Assembly: GCA_028455995.1 (NCBI GenBank)
Contig: JABELC010000005.1
Location: forward strand, 682,001 to 746,000
Origin: Scleromitrula shiraiana
Taxonomy: Eukaryota; Ascomycota; Leotiomycetes; Helotiales; Sclerotiniaceae
Reading direction: 5' to 3'
Length of the DNA stretch: 64,000 bases
Made by a program: the position numbers and the translations under genes. This document shows, piece after piece, positions 1-11,650 of this stretch; the stretch's first letter is position 1; each line of letters begins with the position of its first letter. Below the pieces are notes generated by a model. It was not told where the DNA came from. It did no database searches and was given only the letters and a program-made list of their open reading frames with translations.

Positions 1-970
1 TCATTTCCACGGTACTGACCACGGCAATCCTGCTATTTCCTATCTGTAATGTATATATCGGTCCATATTCGACCGCCATATGCTCAAGTGCTCGGTGGGG
101 TAGCCTTAATTTTAATACTTCAAGTACCTTGGGTTCTAGACATACATATGCCAGGTACAGCTTCTTGTCCCAAACTTAGGAAGATGTCACGCATTATGTG
201 GTGTATAGCTTTATTGCGGCATGCTGTATTGTTTCTCAACAGTATGCATGGTGATGTTCTGTTCCCAGGAACTTGGATTATGTAATACAGCAAATGGAAT
301 CTCCACGGGTTTGGAAATAATCCTACGAAGAAAAACGCATGACCGGATAATCTCTCGATCACTGATTGATTGATTGATTAATATTTGAGAATAAATCGTG
401 AACCTATTCTTCAGTGGCTATGCAAGTCCTCTAGAGTTGACAGCCGCGTCTGCCCCATCTGATACTGTGCCAACCACCGCTCATCAGTCACCACTCACCA
501 CAGCCCACTGCACCCCACTCATGCAGAACATGCATTAACATCTTATCTGTCGTGCCTGTAAATATTGGGGTATTTCCTCGATTTTACCCATATGATGGAT
601 TAAGAATGAGTACAAGTGCGTATGTACGTTCGTATGTCTGTACATCGTCGCGCAAGTTCTTAATATACAGTATATATATGGTACCTGGTAATTAGTTGTT
701 CTCGATCTTCAAAGAACTAATCCCAAATCTTCATCGTTTGTCCACGAACTAGCTAAAAGAGAACGGCACGTCACCCCACACGCTGTGTTGGCTTGCATCT
801 ACTTACTAGGTACAGTTGTACACTTGCATGTAGCCTCGAACCACACAATAAATCAAAAAATCTTCTACAATTCTTTCTTCTTGATAAAATTTCACGAAAA
901 CAATGGATACTTCATTCTATTCAGTCATACTCGTGGCTTCAACATCAATAAAATAGTTAAAACCATCGAA
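1..970. other. No gene seen
   Basis: I see no convincing coding region here. Open frames are short, overlap on both strands and have no splice partners. The last 150 bases are an AT-rich leader before the start codon of the next gene. A CA/CC-rich stretch lies around 470-530. Confidence 0.5.
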
Positions 971-1549
971 ATGGCGTCTTTGACACTACCACCACATCAT
1001 CGAACAAAAGCACAATCACCAGCACCTCCAAAATTCCGCTGTCCAGTGGTTCCTGAAGCTCCAAAGGAGAGTGCCATAGTAAGGGTATGCAAACCTGCCA
1101 TTTATTCTCGAAAATTCTGCACACGATTCTGACCTGATCATCAGCTTTTAATCACACCTCTTACATTCGTCTCATTCCTTATATCACTTTTCCTCATCGA
1201 TAGTCACAACAATTCCCTTCGGTTCCATCAACACTCCTCACCATATAGACCGCCCAATACAGTATTTGGCCGTTTCAAAGCATTTCTACATAATCTCATC
1301 TTTACACCACAACCTTATACCTATATCCGATCGCCATATAGGGAACCAAACCCAGAACGAGAGTCGGATAGGAAAAGAGATGAGGGGCCATGGCATTGGC
1401 ATACCAAGCAAAGGAAAATGATGAAGATGGAGGTTTCGGATGCTTTTAAGGTTAGGCAATGGGTTCTAGCTGGGATAATGGTAGGGATAGGCGGTATCGG
1501 GTGGATTGTATTTGGCTTGGGAACTTGGGTTTGGCATAAGTGGATTTGA
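971..1549 (+). CDS. Predicted small membrane protein, two exons
   Basis: Not recognised as a named family. The model is exon 1 at 971-1084 and exon 2 at 1145-1549, joined across a 60-nt intron (donor GTATGC, branch-like CTGAC, acceptor ATCAG) in phase 0, giving 172 aa. Support for the splice: the downstream frame stays open from 1145 to the TGA at 1547-1549, and the unspliced frame stops inside the intron. Residues 1-38 are Pro/Ala/Lys-rich. A hydrophobic stretch follows at about 39-57, then a basic/aromatic middle with Arg/Glu/Asp runs, then a Gly/Ile/Val/Trp-rich C-terminal segment of about 24 residues ending HKWI that looks like a membrane anchor. A GTAAGG donor at 1079, also phase 0, would shorten it by two residues. 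An organellar or ER membrane location is inference; no function can be read. Confidence 0.6.
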
Positions 1550-3440
1550 TAAAAATGCTGGCCAACAGAGAAGCCCGAGGGAAAGGAAGCCCGCAACTGG
1601 CTTCTGCAGTTACAGATTTGACAAGTGATGATCATAAGGGAAACAAAGGAGTTTGGTGCTTAAGGTGTCAAACAAGGAGGGTTAATTACAACTCATAAAA
1701 TCCCAAATATCTTTGTGGTGGATGAATGATATTCATGGATATGAATAGCTTTACATATGTGCATATGTACTTGGGTAGGGAATGGAATGAATACCCAAGT
1801 ATGGATAGGGATGCTTTGGGAATGATTTAGGAATGGTTTGGATGATAAAAATGGTTTGAACATGGATACATCAATTTATATACACACATAATCTCATCCC
1901 AGTGAGAGAGTTCTCAAAGTTGTGAAATCTCTTCAAAAGAAAGTACCCAATCATCCGTGGTGGCTACTCCATATAGAATAAAGTCTTATCGAATTTCAAA
2001 GTTACAACTATGCCCACATCCCTAAGCCCTAGAATAGGCCCGGTAGGGTGACTAGGTTAGAAATCACGAAAGAATTAGAAGCAACAGTTTGCCATATCCA
2101 TTTGATCATACCAATTCCTTTACCATCCAACGATCTAATCCAAAGAATGATGAAATTCACAAGCCTATTCAATTCATTGATTCCTAATAACTTGGGCAGT
2201 CAACCGTCTGCAACCTCGGCTGAACTATTGAATTTGAGTTATATTCAACTCTACTATCCACCTGTGATCCTCGTTTCTCCAATGAATATGGAGCCTCTTA
2301 TCCGAATTGCAATATCAAATGAATACCTAGCTATGCATGGTGGGGGGTTTGATCCTTTGTAGTTCTGTTTGGCGATCGGTTTTATTCTCGGACTTACCTA
2401 CTACTCGGTAAGTCGAGTTAGCGGATTGGAGACCTGGTTGGATGTTTCTTCTTCCTATATGCCGATTGTTAGTTAGTGGTGCAGAGCTAGTTTTCAAGTT
2501 ATGAATGCTGAAGATTTTAAATAAGGAGCAGTATCGTACAGTGACGACGGTGTTTTAGGACCCGTCGCTATGTTATCCCCAAACTTGGATAGATAATCCA
2601 AGATGTGGTGGATAGCGTTGATATGACATTCTTGTGCCAAAATACCTGATATGCTTAAAGGAATACACTATTGCAAGGATACTACTAGGTAAGAAACAGA
2701 TATGGATAAGGAAATAGAAGTGAAGGTGGAAGTGGAAAAATGGATTGACTTTCGTACGGTATGCTCGTTCTTTGGGGGCGATGAAACGCGAAAACCGAAA
2801 TGCATTGGGTTAGGAAGGAGATAGATATTGGGGATTCCTGATGGTGAAAACTTCCCCGAATTTTGTTAGCAGTGAATAGGACATCCTCAAGGTTGCCCGT
2901 ATGGCTATCGTCTCGGTCTATTATCACTCTCATTGACTATCGAATTTACAAGTGCCACTCACTGGCGTCAAATTACTTTATTGAGGGGAACAAGTATATT
3001 GATAAATATCACAAGCTCGAGTGAACGAGTGCCTAGATAGTCTAGATATTGGACTTCAACCATGAGATCTAGACCCCGCTTTTTACCATAAAGTTGGGGG
3101 ATTTCCTCCTTCTTGTTGTTCTTTTTCTTCTATCTCTACTTCTCCTCCTCCTCGATCAAACTTAACGCAAACGATTCTCAACACACTTCTAGCTCAAGAT
3201 CTATCTTTCGTCAATAAAATACAACTAAGAATCCTCATTACATATCAAATACCTTCTGCACAAACACACTCTCTCTCTTCTAGCACTCTAATCACCTCAT
3301 CGTCACCTTCCCACGATCAAACCACTTCGAATTATTCACGTTCATCTATCTATTCCTCTCAATATAAAAATCACATCATGCATTTCTCGATAATCATTCT
3401 CCTCGCAATTTCCGCCTTCGTTACGCTCACTATCTCAACA

Positions 3441-3486
3441 TAAACAAACAAATAAATAAACAAACAAACAAACAGACAGACAAACT
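3441..3486. repeat. Tetranucleotide repeat (AAAC/AAAT/AGAC)
   Basis: Seen directly: about eleven consecutive four-base units drifting from aaac through aaat to agac. It forms low-complexity frames on the minus strand that should not be read as protein. Confidence 0.85.
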
Positions 3487-3890
3487 TCCAGCATGCGATC
3501 CATCTGATAAATAATGTATCAACAGCAAGATGGGATGTAGAAGAATGAATGAATGAATGATACTTCTTCTTCTTCGGGCTTTGTTTATGGTTTGATTTGA
3601 ACAACATTGGATTCGGAACTAGGAATGAATTGGACTTTACGGTTGGTTACTTTGATGTAGAGATGTAGAGTTTCGATAGCTCTTGATTTATTATTCGTTC
3701 AATATAATACAATACAATCAATACAAGACTCGAGTAGCAACTAAAGGAATTGGTCTATTTATATGATGGTTTTATATGTGATGGATAATGGATAATTATT
3801 AGTCTAAGTATTGTCTTGGTACTTCAATACTGTAGATTTGTCTGAGCTAGCAAATACTTCATGTAGAGTGACAACAGTCATTCATTCATA

Positions 3891-3915
3891 TTATTTATTA
3901 TTATTATTATTATTA
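3891..3915. repeat. (TTA)n microsatellite
   Basis: Seen directly: a run of tta/att triplets with one interruption near its left end. Confidence 0.9.
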
Positions 3916-4641
3916 GTTCTACTTGAGTATTGGTAGTTCTGTTGCAATTGATAAAATCGATAAGAAAAATACCCGCACCTACGCCCAGACCTCTTTACTA
4001 AATAATCCTTGTAAATCTGGAAAAAATAGTTCTATACCCCCGAGACACTACACCTCTCCTCATAGTGCATAGTGCAAAATTGCGGATAGCTATCATGTTG
4101 ACAGAAACATTGTGATAAAAAAAAAATGATGAAGATTCTACATGTTTTTTTTGTTGAAGAGAGTTTCTTACATAGTATATACCATAGCTATAGCTATATC
4201 ATGTAGCTAGTTACAAAGGTGAAATCTTTTTATTTGTCGAGATAGAAAGGTGAAATTTCTATACGCTCTCCAACCCATCTCAAAGCTTTCTACCTATGTT
4301 TCCTCCCCTCCTCCCTCCTAGAACTAGAACTAAGAAGAAAAAAAAAAGTACCGACCAAAAACCGAAAATCCATTCAGAGCTCCACCATCAATCAAATCCA
4401 CGATTCTAAAGCTTTCTTCAATCTATGCGCGTTTTCACGCGATTTGACTTTACCAACCTTGCTCCACTATTGCAAAAAGCAATTTGATTTTAACATACCT
4501 GGCTTGCCTTGCTTTTTATCAACTTCCTTCTCTTCCCTCTCTCAATGCTGACCTTTGCTATCGCCGTCGCTTCCCTTTCCCTCAGAACGACGCCTTCAGC
4601 TTAAATTATCTAGCATCGATTCGAAAAAGTATAGGAACAAG

Positions 4642-7600
4642 ATGGAAGCAACTACGATAGGTCCTCCAGCTTTGTCCGGATTTTCTCTGAAAGTGAAGCT
4701 CTTCTCACCAGATGCTGCGGGGCAGAAGGATGAACCAATTCGATGTTTTCGAGTAACTACCTCACCAGATATTACCATACGGGAATTCTGCACAGAAGCT
4801 GCAAGAATCTACGAGAGAAATTACGGACCGTAAGTATTTGCACCCCTCAAATGCGCCAAGTTTTGTCTAGTTTGAAGGTGAGGGGCAGAATTGCTAATTT
4901 GATTGGGATATAGACCTCTTACAATTAAGAAATGTATGGATGACGAGTCGTTCGATGTTTCGCAGGATGATATTCTTGGTGGACTATTTAATAACACGGC
5001 CTGTATTCGAATTGTTAAGGCACCTGCCAAACCCAACATCAGAGATTCACTTCCGCCAACCTCTGCCCTCCGATTTAATTCTTCGAGCGTTGCGGGTCAG
5101 AAGAGAGCTGGGGACCCTCTAAATGGAATGGAGAGAGAGTTTTGGAACCCGCAGAAGCGTCAAAGAATGACAATGCCAGACCCAGATCACCCACTTCCTT
5201 CGCGCGAGACAGTGCCACAAGATCATAGGTTATTTGAAGGAAATCATGAACGGTTGGGATCTCCAATGATACCGGACTCTCAGCAAAGTGTTGCGCCAAT
5301 TCATGAGGATGAACAAAACTATAATGCCAGAGATGTAAGAGTGGATTCTCCCACAATTCCCGAAACACCTTCCCTGTCCCCAGTGCCAGATTTGCGAAGA
5401 TCTTTATATCGTACCAATCTGTTAACTAACCATGCTTCAAAGATCCGTGCCAGTCCTTTCCACGATCAAGTGAATTCAGCATCAAGACAACTTACCAGTG
5501 CTTTGGCGGGGGGTCCATCAAGGGCACAAGCTACTCTGCAGAACGGAAATGGGCCAAGAGGTGCTAGCCATCATGTACGGAGGGCAACTGAGGGAGTAGC
5601 TTCCATTTCGGCCCGGGCAATGAGTCCAGTATTGGAGGAACCGCAACTACCAGCACACAAAGTAGCGAGCTCGACCCAGAAGCAAAAATTATCAGAAACG
5701 AGCCGCCCGACCGCAAAATCGAGCCCAGCTCAAAATCCTCCACGCCCACGCAACGAAGCTAGTGTTTATGATGATTTTGGAATAGATACGCAAGAAACCA
5801 CCGCGATGCGGTCAAAGGGACCTCACAAGTTCAAAAAGAGTTCGGCATCAGGACTACCTGGCTCTGAGACGACATCAAAACCTAATACACCTCCCAGCAA
5901 CAACCGACGGCCTTTGCAATCACTTGACGCAACCTCTACTCCCGGAGAGTTACCCCTTACACCCAGAAGTAAAGAACGTGAGGAACAGTCGAGGAAAAAT
6001 GGCGAGGAAACTAAAGTTGCCAAAGCTGTCGCTGCGAAGGCTGCTGAGGAGCGCCGACGTGATGCTGAAAGAGCGGCTGTAGCTGAAAAGGCCGAACGGA
6101 TACGCAAGGAAAAAGAAGAAGAGCGCAAAGCTGATGAGAAGCGTCGTGATGCTATAAGAAAGCAAAAGGAGGATGCTGACCGACTCGAAGAACAAAGATT
6201 GAAAAACGAGGAAGCCGAAAGATTGCGATTGCAGAAGCAGGTCGAAAAAGAGGCTCAGACAACAAAGAAGAACCCTGGAAATCTTGGAAGTTCTGGTGTG
6301 ATGTCCAAGTCTGTGGAGCCGCAGGAGGCGAGGAAGGGCTCGCCTACTCGAAAAGAAACCCCTAGCGCAGCCATACGTCCACCACGTCAATCCTCTACTC
6401 CACATATTCCAACTGGGAGAAAGCCAGCGCTCAAGCGAGCACACTCCCAAGCTGCCACCAGCTCGTCGCCAGCTCCATCTTCTAAAGCATCTTCTAAAGA
6501 CGTCAGTCTGGAAGCTCAGATGCCATTGCCACCAAAAAGTCCAAGACGCGTCTCGTTTAGCATTAACGATGAAACAGCCACTCCTATAAAACCGGTTAAG
6601 AAAACACCTGTTTCAAAAAACCAGTCTAAGGAGGTGTCAACCCCCCAGCTTGATTCTAGCCAAGTGTCAGGTAAGCTAATCACGAAAGGTATACTGCTAA
6701 TATTTGGATTATACTGATACTTGGTAGCTCAATCCCACACGCCAATTCCACTACCCAAAACATTCAAGAGACCTGCTTTGGTATCACAATCATCAAAACC
6801 CTCGCCTATGAATGTTCAAACCCATACAAAATCTTTGTCACGATCAGCTACCCCAAAACCCATACCCAGTGCGATTTCAAAAAACGTATTAGCCAAGGGT
6901 CCGCCAGCAAAGAGTGCTACACCGAAACGTTCAACAACGATAGGTATGTCAAATTACACTGCGCAAATCTTATCTAATTTACTTTCACAATTTAAATTGG
7001 TGTTATATTCCTGAATCACACTGTCAAAAACCAAAAGAAATTACAGACGTTGTATAAAACCAAATAGGTGACTAATTTTGTTTCTAGCCAAATCAAAGCT
7101 ACCAGTGAAGCCCGCGCAGGTCGAGATTTCCTCAGAAAGTTCTGACTCCGAAGATGAGGTACCAAGCAAGCCTATAGCTAAGAAATCAGTCAGTCCTGCG
7201 GTTTTTAGACCAAAAGATGCCAAGACGATTGCGACCAATTCCGAGGACATAGAGATGACCCATGATCAACCTGAGTCTTCAGATACTTCCGATTCTGAAG
7301 ATGAGGTTCCAAGCAAACCAAGCCCCCCTAAGAAGTCAATTACTCCCGTGATTTCGCGATCAGAAGAGCCCAAGGCTGCTCCGGCCATTCCTGAAGATGT
7401 AGAAATGACCAACGATCAATCTCAATCCTCAGATAGTTCCGATTCTGATTCTGCCTCCGAAGATGAAGATGAAGTCCCAAGCAAATCAGGCCCTAAGAAG
7501 TCAATTACTCCCGTAACTTCGCGATCAGAAGAGCCCAAGGCTGCTCCGGCCATTCCTGAAGATGTAGAAATGACCAGTGATCATTCATCTCCGAGAGAGA

Positions 7601-8646
7601 GTCGATCGCCAGTCATTTTTAACTCTAATGCACCATCTGGTGATGAGCGTCAAGTTTCCACTAATGCCGACGATCAGTCAGATTCAGATTCAACCTCCTC
7701 CGAGGTCGAGTCTTCAGATGACGAATCAGATGAGGAGTCCACTAAAGCTCCCGATACTAAAACGACTACAGACATCCCTATGGTCGATGCTAGGGAAAGC
7801 TCGGACGAGGAAGAAGATGACAGTGAGAATGAGGATAAGGATAGCAAGGACAAAAAGGAACCAATATTACCTTCCAAACAGCCGTCGAGTCCTGACCTAC
7901 CTCGCCACAATAACAGGAATACAGTGTCTACTCCAGATGCTAGAAAGAACCAACGTAAGGCCTCTAGCGATTCAGACTCCAATGATACTCAAAACGAAGT
8001 TGATCAACAACTAACGTCTGATATTTTCGAAGCCCAAGGACCTTTTTCTACACCCATCGTCAAAGCTACTCCCAGAGCCAGACCGCCACTCAACTTTGGT
8101 GCAAGTCTTACTTCTCTCAACAGTCAAAAATCCGCCTTATTAGGGAAGAAACCTTTGACAAATGGCCGACCTACCGTTTCACGACTTTCCTCCCAGGTTT
8201 TACCAACCGAAAAATCCGAATCCGAATCGGAATCCGAAGAAGAATCTTCTGATGATAGTGATTCTGACGATGAGCCACCGCCGGCTTCGATGATCCCCGC
8301 CACGAGTCAAATTCTCAATGATACGACAGCAACTAAGAGGTCTAAGCGAAAAGACGACAGTGATTCCGATTCTAATTCTGACAGTGACTCGGAGGATGCT
8401 ATAATACAAATGAGGAATTCTTTGATGGCAAAGGTTTATGGCACTAGTTTCCAACAACAAGGTTCTCAAGTATCTTTGAATGGCAACAATCACAGCGCAA
8501 AGACATCACAAAATACTCAGAGTACTGATGGGAAGGATAAGAAAAATGGTAAATCTAAGAGTGCGGGGAAGGAATTTTCGAATAAAAGTGGAAACTTAAT
8601 CACTAATGGGTATGAATTTAAAGCTTATGGTACTCTGGGCAGATGA
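4642..8646 (+). CDS. Net1/Tof2/Dnt1-like nucleolar protein
   Basis: Four exons: 4642-4829, 4914-6670, 6728-6943, 7088-8646, with introns GTAAGT..ATAG, GTAAGC..GTAG and GTATGT..CTAG. Phases agree and give 1239 aa. The N-terminal 115 residues form a compact ubiquitin-like region (FSLKVKLFSPD, then TIREFCTEAARIYERNYGP, then PLTIKKCMDDE) like the conserved N-terminus of fungal Cdc14-binding nucleolar proteins (Net1/Cfi1, Tof2, Dnt1). The rest is disordered: a Lys/Glu/Arg-rich coiled-coil-like stretch at about 420-520, an RVSF motif near residue 608 and long acidic Ser/Asp/Glu tracts. Family knowledge: these proteins hold Cdc14 phosphatase and silencing factors at rDNA; the nucleolar role here is inferred. 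The first ATG of the frame was chosen. Residues about 735-880 contain a recent internal repeat. The next gene-like sequence is the relic at 10.2 kb. Confidence 0.75.
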
Positions 8647-10244
8647 ATGAGGTGTTGAGGGGATGGGGAGGGGATTGTACAAAGGAGATGAAGTGGAAAA
8701 AATGGCGTTTGTTTGGTGTGATTTGGAAAATGAGAGGGGCTTTTATGCTTCCTTTATTTTACATTCGTTATGCTTGCTTACTTGTTTTTTTTTTGTTTTG
8801 ATTAGCGCGCTGGATACCTATCTTGATGAGCGAATTGTTTGTGTGATTTTTTGTTTGGGTATTTATTTGTATGTGTATTTAGTTGGCGGGTTAAATAGTG
8901 GGGGGGAGAAGGGAGGGAGGAAGTGTGATAATAACGATGATTATGATGGATGGGTGAAAATAAAATGGTATTTCAAGGTTAGTATATGCACAATCATTCC
9001 AGGTATCTGGAGGTATATAGATAGGTATCGATGAATGGGTCGATGGATCGATGGATAGGGGTGGATCGATAGTTACATAAAGAAGTATAATAAATAAAAT
9101 ATATTCTATGCCATCGCGAGCTAATTCATATTCCAATGTTCATTCAAACCCAGTTTCCCTACCAGAATTGGCCGCAATCTATCTTATACTAACGATAGTC
9201 TTCAGTGACAGAATTGAGCAATGCATCTCACCTGAACGGCAACCGGGTTGCCCTGCTTTATGCATAGCATAGTAGTCTTAACTAATACAACACTTGATTA
9301 TAACTTATTCCAGTGTATAGAAAGTAATACTACATCCCTCTCTCATTATCACTGGATCAACTAAATTCCAACCAACTCCACGCCGCAAATCTGCATCATC
9401 TCAAGATCCCTAGAATTAACATTGCACGGTAAAGTCGAAAGCCATCTACAGTAGACATGTTACAAAATCGAAAACTCTAGAAATGATGATACCGATTAGG
9501 GGCGTAGATCCATCCATATCGCTCTTGGTACTAAGCGAACGCGAACAAATATCGAGGTAGGCAGACATATTAAACTCTCTGCTAAAAAAAAACTCGCAAT
9601 CAAATATTTTGGGTAATGCGGGGAACGACTAGCATGTGTCTAGATACTACTGTGTGTTTTATATCTATTGTGATGTATCATATCATGCATGGCAGATCTT
9701 TCCGTCTAGGCGATTCCGTGGTCGATATGATGGAGGAATCGAGAAATCTAGACTATGGTGGGAAAGAATGTGCTGGAATATGATGATTCTCTCTCGTGTG
9801 GTAGTAGATCTAAGTATTTGGCACTGCGATTTGGCACGACGATTTGGCACTACGATTTGGCACTACGATTTGGCACTACGATTTGGCACTACGATAAGAT
9901 ATGTATGAATGATTTCAACGGTTTGCACAACACCTTCCTTCATGATCATCTGTACGGCCAAGATTGATATTTTGAGAGATTCGCGGCATGCAGCGAGTTA
10001 TGATTGAAGGGTTTGAAGATGGGAAAAAGTATATTACTCCATGTTTGATCGAGATGTTGGGTGCCATTTTTGGCATTATTAACGCGGGTTAATATATCAA
10101 TGGGCTCGGTCTCGGGAGAGGTATCATAAAAAGTAGATGTTCGTCTCGATCTATCTCCTCTCTTCATCTTGAGAGATATAATCATATCATTCTTTCATCT
10201 CATAATCGAACCCCCCCCAAAAGTTTTAAACGACTTCATTCACA
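8647..10244. other. Intergenic stretch with minisatellite
   Basis: No supported gene. It holds the 3' flank of the nucleolar protein gene, a GATGG/GATC-rich patch around 9010-9070 and a 13-bp tandem repeat at 9815-9892. Confidence 0.5.
9815..9892. repeat. 13-bp tandem repeat, six copies
   Basis: Six head-to-tail copies of gatttggcactac. The first two copies carry substitutions and the last four are identical, so expansion is recent. Confidence 0.92.
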
Positions 10245-11091
10245 ATGACATCCCCAATAAACGTCTGCTCTCACTCCAGCGGTCCAAATTTATGGAGGAT
10301 AAAAATCATACTCGACGAGCTCAACATCCCATACGAACTTGAATTCAAAGAGTTCAACGAACCCTCCATTCCCTCATATGAGAAAATAAACCCCCACGGC
10401 CAGTAAGAACCTATTAGCATAGAAGATACCAATCCATCTACTAACCAAGCACAGTATCCCGGCAATCGTCGATCCCAACACAAACATCACACTCTGGGAG
10501 TCTGGAGCAATCATGAAGCAATCATCAAGTATCTCGTTGCTACTTATGACAAGGAAAGAAAACTTGGCATATCGACTTCTCCTGAGGAATATCAGTTAGA
10601 TCAGTGGCTTTTCTTTCAAGCTTCGGGTCAAGGTCAAGGTCCTTGTTTTGGTCAAGCTCTCGTAAGTACTAATTTTCTATCTATCCATCCATCCATCCAT
10701 CCATCTATCCGTCTATCTGCACATCAAGTATAAAACCAAACTAACCAAAACCCCACCCCAACACCACAGTGGTTCTCCTACTTCCACCCCGAAAAAAGTC
10801 TCACCAGTGTCAAGGACCGCTACGTCAACGAAATCAAACGCGTGTCGAAAGTTCTCGATACCGCATTAGCAGGAAAGAATACCTCATGGGCGGGAACCTC
10901 ACGTTTGCGGATTTGTCGTTCGTGCCATGGTATTAGGGTGTTGAGGGATTGGAATCAGGATCGCCTGGGTTGTTGAAGGGGCTGAAGGATAGTTTGCCTA
11001 ATTTAAGGCGTAGCTTGAACGTCTTTCTGCGAGACCTTCTGTTCAGAAAGCGGTTGCTCATTGGAAGGAACTTGCGGCACCGAAGAAATAG
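10245..11091 (+). pseudogene. Ure2-type glutathione S-transferase, decayed
   Basis: Three exon-like blocks (10245-10402, 10455-10671, 10770-11091) with usable GT-AG borders together spell a fungal Ure2-like GST. The N-terminal thioredoxin-like part has MTSPINVCSHSSGPN, NPHGH, IPAIVDPN and LWESGAI, then a helical part with DKERKLGIS and QLDQW, then WFSYFHPEK, LTFADLSFVPW and a C-terminal ERLSARPSVQKAVAHWKE block. The frame is broken. An 11-base direct duplication in exon 2 (gcaatcat repeated, about 10506-10527) shifts the frame. One-base deletions are inferred near 10890 (before EYLMGGN) and near 11003. TAG occurs at 10934 and again at 11011, the latter where the family has Trp. Intact members conjugate glutathione to electrophiles or act in thiol redox chemistry; this copy cannot make the full protein. 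It sits next to an O-methyltransferase relic. Confidence 0.82.
10677..10712. repeat. (ATCC)n microsatellite in pseudogene intron
   Basis: Seen directly: atcc/atct units inside the second intron of the GST relic. Confidence 0.85.
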
Positions 11092-11341
11092 TTTGGAGAG
11101 GTATTGTGCATGTACTTGTTTGTTGTACCGTTTTTGGAAAGGGATGCTAGATGGTATGTGAGTAGATAGGAATAACATCAAGAATTGCAAATTGGATAGA
11201 TTAAATACCATTCCTAGTGAGTTTGACGTATGTTCTATGTTTTATTACGGATGGTGATGCTTTTGCCTGCATCTATTTAAAACTATTACTATCATCTATC
11301 TATAATATCGATATCATAAACTCGATTCATAATCCCCCCTC

Positions 11342-11650
11342 CGATACATAGCCCACGACTAGCCCCAAGCAGCTTTGATCCAGCTTCTCAGCCATATTCG
11401 AAAAGTAATGGCTCCAGGCTACTCGAAAGTCATCATTAATGATTGGATTTTTTGTTCCAGCAGAAGGAGCGTCTAGATTTATGACGGCTCAGGACTTTAA
11501 CATGGTGGCTATTGGACGTTGTATGCAACATACACTTGCGTTGCCTGAGGAATATATTTCTGCTGCGGGGTTGAAGATCAGTGAGATTTCAAGAGCGGAC
11601 GATCATATTAGTGAGAGTGTTCTTGAGTGTGATGTTGTTCGAACCGTTTG
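11342..11650 (+). pseudogene. O-methyltransferase C-terminal relic
   Basis: Reading the plus strand in two frames recovers the C-terminal part of a fungal SAM-dependent O-methyltransferase. The conserved HDW motif is followed by a helix (PQAALIQLLSHIRKVM), then APGYSKVIINDW, then after a frameshift near 11445 PAEGASRFMTAQDFNMVAIG, EEYISAAGLKIS and ADDHISESVLECDVV before TGA. The HDW tryptophan is TAG at 11360-11362, a TGG-to-TAG change. The N-terminal two thirds, including the expected SAM-binding glycine motif, is not found upstream, so this is a truncated, frameshifted relic. It lies 250 bases downstream of the dead GST on the same strand. Such pairs occur in secondary-metabolite clusters, but nothing else here proves that such a cluster existed. 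Confidence 0.78.

Larger units (their letters stand above)
1550..4641. other. Gene-free stretch of about 3.1 kb
   Basis: No supported gene. It contains simple repeats at 3441-3486 and 3891-3915 and a pyrimidine-rich stretch before the start codon at 4642 that is probably the promoter/leader of the nucleolar protein gene. Short open frames at 2048-2362 and 2685-2933 have no recognisable motif. Confidence 0.5.

Noticed and set aside
5950..6450. 166-aa minus-strand frame inside the Net1/Dnt1-like gene
   Set aside because: It is Leu/Ser/Phe-rich complement of the Lys/Glu coiled-coil codons; the plus strand has the conserved domain and consistent splice sites.
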